Shown: in pieces, positions 6,184 through 9,357 of the stretch
Position numbering within the stretch: the stretch's first letter is position 1
Layout: each line of letters starts with the position of its first letter
DNA from: Ramlibacter sp.
GTDB taxonomy: Bacteria; Pseudomonadota; Gammaproteobacteria; Burkholderiales; Burkholderiaceae
Assembly: GCA_014376915.1 (NCBI GenBank)
Contig: JACMQP010000326.1
Location: forward strand, 1 to 9,357
DNA: 9,357 bases
Reading direction: 5' to 3'
The notes under the pieces: model-generated
What the model saw: only the letters and a program-made list of their open reading frames with translations
Told to the model about the DNA's origin: nothing
Database searches by the model: none
Position numbers and translations under genes: made by a program

Positions 6184-8847
6184 ATGGCCGACAACCTGCC
6201 GCCAGCTTCCTCCGTGCCGCTTGCGCGGCAGGCGCGTGAGCAGTTCGTGGCTTACGTCGAAGGCGTGCTGCCGGCGTTGTCCGACGCCATCCGGATCAAG
6301 CTGATCGAGCTGGTCGACAACGGCACCAGCACCCGCGACATGCAGGACCGGCGCGACGCGATGCTGGAGTTCGAGCGCCAGCGGGTCCGCTGGGTGCAAG
6401 GGACGGCCAGGGCCTGGCACAACGCGGTGATCCCACCGACGGCGACGGCCCAGGTCCGCCTCGGCGCGATAAATCTGGAGCTGATCGGCGACGACGTCGT
6501 CGAAAAGAAGATCCTGTCGTCGCGGCTGGCGCTGGCCGTCCGGGAGAAGGCCAGCTGGGAACTCAACGACCTGAAGGTGCGAATGCAGCACCTGGAAGGC
6601 TTGCAGGACCTGGCCAGCCACGACATCCTGCAGCCCGAAGCCATGTCCCAACTGCTGATCGAGCAGTGGACGGCCAGCGAACTTCAGCGCCAGAGCTGGA
6701 GCCTGGCCAAGGACGTGATCCAGCAGCACATGGTGGAACGGTTGCTGGAAGGCTACCGGCGCACCAATGCCTTCCTGGTCGAACACGGCGTGTTGCCGGA
6801 AATCGACTTGGCCAAGAAGATCAAGCGCGGCCCCCCTGCGCCCGGCGGCCGCAAGGCGCCCAGCGGCGGCCAGGGCCAATCCACCGGATTCGGCGACGAC
6901 TCCGCCGGCGGCCAGGGACGCGGCGGCTTCGGCGGCAATGGCGGCGGAACCGGTTATGGCGGGGATACCGGCGGCGCTGGAGGCGGAGGTGGTGGTGGTG
7001 GCAGCACTGGTAGCGGCGGCGGCTCCTCAGGCGGGCCCGGCGGCTACGGCGGCACTGGCGGCGGGGCCGGTTACGGCGGGTATAGCGGCAGCGCTGGAGG
7101 CGGCGGTGGCAGCAGTGGTGGTGGCGGCCCCTCAGGCGGACCCGGCGGCTACGGCGGCAAGGGCAATGGCGGGACCAGCGGCAACGGCCGCAGCGGCGGC
7201 GCGGGCGGGGCGCAGGGCAAGGGTGGCGCCGGCGGCGATGCCGGGTCCACCCGCGGTCCGGGCAACGTCGGCGAGGAAACCCGGCTGATGACCAGCGGCA
7301 CCCCGCTGGCACGCGCCCGGCAGCGCGCCAACGGTGTGCTCGGCCAACTGCGGCGACTGCTGACCGACCGCGTGGCCGGCTTCGACATCAACCACGAGAC
7401 CCGGCCGTCGCCGGCGCTGGACGAAGCGCTGTCGATCCACCAGACAGCGGTCCAGAACACGGTGGCCGGCTCGCTGAGCGCCGGGCCCCCGGCAGGTGGC
7501 GGAACCACGGCTGGCGTCGGCAGCGACGAGATCGTGGTCTACGACAACGCCAGGGTCGAGCAGGTCGCCGTCGAACTGCGGCAGCGTACCGGCGAGCTGA
7601 AGAAGAAGGCGGTCACCTCGACCGAAAAGGCGACGATCGAAATCGTCGCGCTGATGTTCCAGAGCATCCTTGCCGAGGAGCGGATCCCGCCGGCGGTCCG
7701 CGTCTGGTTCGCCCGCCTGCAGATGCCGGTGCTGCGGGTGGCGATCGCCGAACCAGAGTTCTTCGGTTCGCTGTCGCACCCGGCCCGGCAACTGATCGAC
7801 CGCATGGGCTCGTGCGTGATGGGCTTCGATGCCAGCAGCATCGGCGGTAGCGCGCTGGAAACGGAAATCAAGCGGGTGGTGCAGGTCATCGAGCAGTACC
7901 CGGAAACCGGCCGCCGCGTGTTCCAGCTGGTGTACGACGAGTTCCAGAAATTTCTGTCGCGCTTTCTGACTGAAAAGGCTCCAACGCAGCGGCTGGTGAG
8001 CGTGGCCCAGCAGGTCGAGCAGAAGGAAACGATGGCGATCCAGTACACCATCGAGATGCGCCGGATGCTCAACGACATGCCGGTTCGCGACGAGATCCGC
8101 GAATTCCTGTTCAAGGTCTGGGCCGAGGTGCTGGCGGTCTCCGCCGTCAAGAACGGACCCCAGCATGAAGAAACGCTGGCCCTGAAGAAGTCGGCGACCG
8201 ACCTGGTCTGGGCCGCCAGCGCCAAGCCCAACCGCAACGACCGGGCCCGCGTGATTCAGGACCTGCCCGCCTTGCTGCTGAAGCTGCGCCAGGGCATGGA
8301 GTTGATGGGCATCAACGGCTCGGAGCAGGAAGGCCACATCAAGGTCATCGGCGACACGCTGGCCGACGCGTTCCTGTCCAAGACCGAGGTGATCCCGCAG
8401 GCGCACATCGAGGCCATGGCGCAGCGGCTAGCCAACCTCGAGGATTTTGTCGGTGACGATCCGAACACCGACCTGCCGCTGGACGCCGAGAGCATCGAGC
8501 TGATGCTGGGCATCGATGCCTCGATGATCGAGGTGATCGCGGACGGCGGATCCCGCCCGAGCATCGCCATGGTGGCCTGGGCCCAGGAGCTGCAGTTGGG
8601 CAACTGGTTCACCATCGACCACAACGGGATCATTGCGCAGGTGCAATACGTGTGGCGCAGCGAACGCAAGCAGCTGCACCTCTTCGCCTCGCCCGAAGGC
8701 CGCAGCTATCTGTTGCAAGCCCGCCGCATGGCCTCGTACCTGCAGGCCGGGTTGCTGCTTCCGAACGAGGAAGAAGCGTTGACCGTGCGGGCCACGCGCG
8801 ACGCGCTGGCCAAGCTGGACGCCAATCCGGAGCGACTGCTGGGCTGA
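6184..8847 (+). CDS. DUF1631-family protein with a glycine-rich repeat linker, function unknown
   Basis: Family function is unknown; some members carry an old, unsupported thymidine phosphorylase label. The 887-residue product looks cytoplasmic, with no signal peptide or membrane helix. Residues 1-215 are predicted mainly helical and charged. Residues about 216-363 are a Gly/Ser-rich low-complexity linker. Residues about 450-760 form a helical domain with typical DUF1631 motifs: ILAEERIPPAVRVWFARLQ (493-511), EPEFFG at 523-528, HPAR at 532-535 and DR at 539-540. Residues about 797-855 look beta-rich (LGNWFTI, IIAQVQYVWRS, LHLFASPEGRSYLL), followed by a helical tail. Without the linker the length would be about 740, near what I recall for the family. 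The ATG lies 7 bases after the secF stop with no recognisable ribosome binding site, which suggests coupling to secF. An internal GTG at 6247 is a less likely start. A hairpin terminator follows the gene. Confidence 0.87.
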   Translation: MADNLPPASSVPLARQAREQFVAYVEGVLPALSDAIRIKLIELVDNGTSTRDMQDRRDAMLEFERQRVRWVQGTARAWHNAVIPPTATAQVRLGAINLELIGDDVVEKKILSSRLALAVREKASWELNDLKVRMQHLEGLQDLASHDILQPEAMSQLLIEQWTASELQRQSWSLAKDVIQQHMVERLLEGYRRTNAFLVEHGVLPEIDLAKKIKRGPPAPGGRKAPSGGQGQSTGFGDDSAGGQGRGGFGGNGGGTGYGGDTGGAGGGGGGGGSTGSGGGSSGGPGGYGGTGGGAGYGGYSGSAGGGGGSSGGGGPSGGPGGYGGKGNGGTSGNGRSGGAGGAQGKGGAGGDAGSTRGPGNVGEETRLMTSGTPLARARQRANGVLGQLRRLLTDRVAGFDINHETRPSPALDEALSIHQTAVQNTVAGSLSAGPPAGGGTTAGVGSDEIVVYDNARVEQVAVELRQRTGELKKKAVTSTEKATIEIVALMFQSILAEERIPPAVRVWFARLQMPVLRVAIAEPEFFGSLSHPARQLIDRMGSCVMGFDASSIGGSALETEIKRVVQVIEQYPETGRRVFQLVYDEFQKFLSRFLTEKAPTQRLVSVAQQVEQKETMAIQYTIEMRRMLNDMPVRDEIREFLFKVWAEVLAVSAVKNGPQHEETLALKKSATDLVWAASAKPNRNDRARVIQDLPALLLKLRQGMELMGINGSEQEGHIKVIGDTLADAFLSKTEVIPQAHIEAMAQRLANLEDFVGDDPNTDLPLDAESIELMLGIDASMIEVIADGGSRPSIAMVAWAQELQLGNWFTIDHNGIIAQVQYVWRSERKQLHLFASPEGRSYLLQARRMASYLQAGLLLPNEEEALTVRATRDALAKLDANPERLLG
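6922..7158 (+). repeat. Imperfect tandem repeat encoding the glycine-rich linker
   Basis: Two units align codon by codon: 6922-7038 (117 bases, 39 residues) and 7039-7143 (105 bases, 35 residues). The difference is one in-frame 12-base gap. Both follow the pattern GG(F/Y)GG-x-GGG-x-GYGG, then a Gly run, then a Ser-Gly stretch ending SGGP. A third unit begins at 7144 with GGYGG and soon decays. A (GGT)4 run at 6988-6999 lies inside a stretch of eight glycine codons. All visible length changes are multiples of three, so the reading frame is kept. Origin by unequal crossing-over or slippage is inferred. Confidence 0.8.
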
Positions 8848-8869
8848 AGGCCGGCAGCGCCGAAAGCAA

Positions 8870-8892
8870 AAAGCCCGCGGGCTGCGGGCTTT
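8870..8892. terminator. Hairpin terminator between the convergent DUF1631 and smg genes
   Basis: AAAGCCCGC (8870-8878) and GCGGGCTTT (8884-8892) form a perfect 9-pair stem around GGGCT. On the + strand the tail is only TTT before CG. On the - strand the stem runs into five T's followed by G. The element can therefore end both transcripts and should work better for smg. It lies 22 bases after the DUF1631 stop and 24 bases beyond the smg stop. CGAAAGC at 8861-8867 can also pair with GCTTTCG at 8888-8894, giving a competing fold. Confidence 0.8.
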
Positions 8893-8916
8893 CGACATCG
8901 CGTGGAGCCGGCCTGG

Positions 8917-9357
8917 CTAATGCGGCAGGCGGAACTCTGCGTCGTCGCACAATTCGTCGAGCACGAGTGCATCCGGCTCCTCGCCGAAGCTCCAGTACAC
9001 CATCAGCACGATGATCTTCAGGTCGTCCAGCGACACCGGCGCGCCCGACGCGGCCATCGCGCGGTCGATCACGATTTCACGCATCGGCGTCGGCAGCACG
9101 CCCGCGGACTCGAGAAAGCTGACGAAGCCAAGGCTTTGCGCGCCGAGATGGTCCTGCTCGGCGACCGAGTAGACCCGCATGCTGGTGCTGGCCTGCGCGC
9201 GGCCGAGATCGGGCTGCTGCGATGCCAGGTCGGGGGTCAACTGGGTGTTCTGGGCAGCCAGATTCAGGCCGTCGAGCCACACCAGCGCCTCATTGATTTC
9301 ATCGGCTTCGAAGCCGTGGGCGCTCAGCTTTCGGCCCAGCTGCTCCAGCTCGGGGCA
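8917..9357 (-). CDS. smg: Smg family protein (DUF494), N-terminus outside window
   Basis: Smg is a small conserved bacterial protein of unknown function, often found beside dprA and topA. The - strand frame is open from the right edge to a TAG stop at 8917-8919, giving 146 residues. The E. coli protein has 157, so only about 10-15 N-terminal residues are missing; an in-frame GTG at 9282 is internal. Family features are visible in order: an LxxxGF-type helix followed by INEALVWLDGL near the N-terminus, SMRVYSVAEQDHL in the middle, GFVSFLESAGVL, REIVIDRAMA, and VSLDDLKIIVLMVYWSFG before an acidic C-terminus. It converges on the DUF1631 gene and shares the terminator at 8870-8892. From known gene order, dprA may lie upstream of it beyond the window; that is inference. 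Confidence 0.93.
   Translation of the reverse strand, partial: CPELEQLGRKLSAHGFEADEINEALVWLDGLNLAAQNTQLTPDLASQQPDLGRAQASTSMRVYSVAEQDHLGAQSLGFVSFLESAGVLPTPMREIVIDRAMAASGAPVSLDDLKIIVLMVYWSFGEEPDALVLDELCDDAEFRLPH

Noticed and set aside
3306..6194. A 962-codon open frame on the - strand, antisense to secD and secF
   Set aside because: It is the complement-frame shadow of GC-rich coding DNA. Its His/Gln/Arg/Asp-rich composition matches no protein family, and secD and secF on the other strand are unmistakable.
6931..7200. The glycine-rich segment as a PE_PGRS-type or collagen-like domain
   Set aside because: It lacks a PE domain and any regular Gly-X-Y triplet pattern; the resemblance is compositional only.
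6922..7272. The glycine-rich DNA as a CRISPR array or mobile repeat
   Set aside because: The units are imperfect, contiguous, in frame and without unique spacers; they encode a protein linker.
7132..8406. A 424-codon open frame on the - strand, antisense to the DUF1631 gene
   Set aside because: The composition is typical of an antisense shadow (His, Leu, Gln, Arg rich), there is no plausible ribosome binding site, and the + strand frame has clear family motifs.
9280..9282. GTG as the start of smg
   Set aside because: The frame stays open to base 9357 and encodes the expected helix with INEAL just upstream of the VWLDGL motif, so the true start lies outside the window.

Overview
The window is a high-GC, densely coding chromosomal segment. 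It most resembles a betaproteobacterium of the order Burkholderiales, perhaps Comamonadaceae-like. That assignment rests on codon use, the SecD/SecF sequence style, a DUF1631 protein and an Smg (DUF494) protein; it is inference, and no rRNA or other phylogenetic marker is present. I see no mobile element, CRISPR array, tRNA or rRNA gene, and no non-coding stretch longer than about 130 bases.

Layout. (1) Bases 1-2802, + strand: the C-terminal 933 residues of a fused, indolepyruvate:ferredoxin oxidoreductase-type 2-oxoacid oxidoreductase whose start lies before the window. (2) Bases 2803-2931: a 129-base gap with two perfect inverted repeats and a -10-like hexamer. (3) Bases 2932-6176, + strand: yajC, secD and secF, the accessory membrane complex of the Sec protein-export machinery. 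(4) Bases 6184-8847, + strand: a large DUF1631-family protein that begins 7 bases after the secF stop and carries a glycine-rich, internally repeated linker of about 150 residues. (5) Bases 8848-8916: a short convergent gap with a hairpin terminator that can serve both strands. (6) Bases 8917-9357, - strand: smg (DUF494), whose N-terminus lies beyond the right edge.

How the genes work together. YajC, SecD and SecF form one complex that uses the proton-motive force to help pull secreted proteins through SecYEG. Their order and tight spacing indicate one operon, probably transcribed from a promoter in the 2803-2931 gap. The DUF1631 gene has no recognisable ribosome binding site of its own and sits directly behind secF, so it is probably read on the same transcript and translationally coupled. 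Its function is unknown, and a link to Sec is only a context hypothesis. The oxidoreductase and smg look functionally unrelated to export.

Most of the window is well-known housekeeping content. The least explained part is the DUF1631 gene: its glycine-rich repeat linker, its place behind secF, and its small beta-rich C-terminal module. I do not see convincing evidence for a wholly new system.
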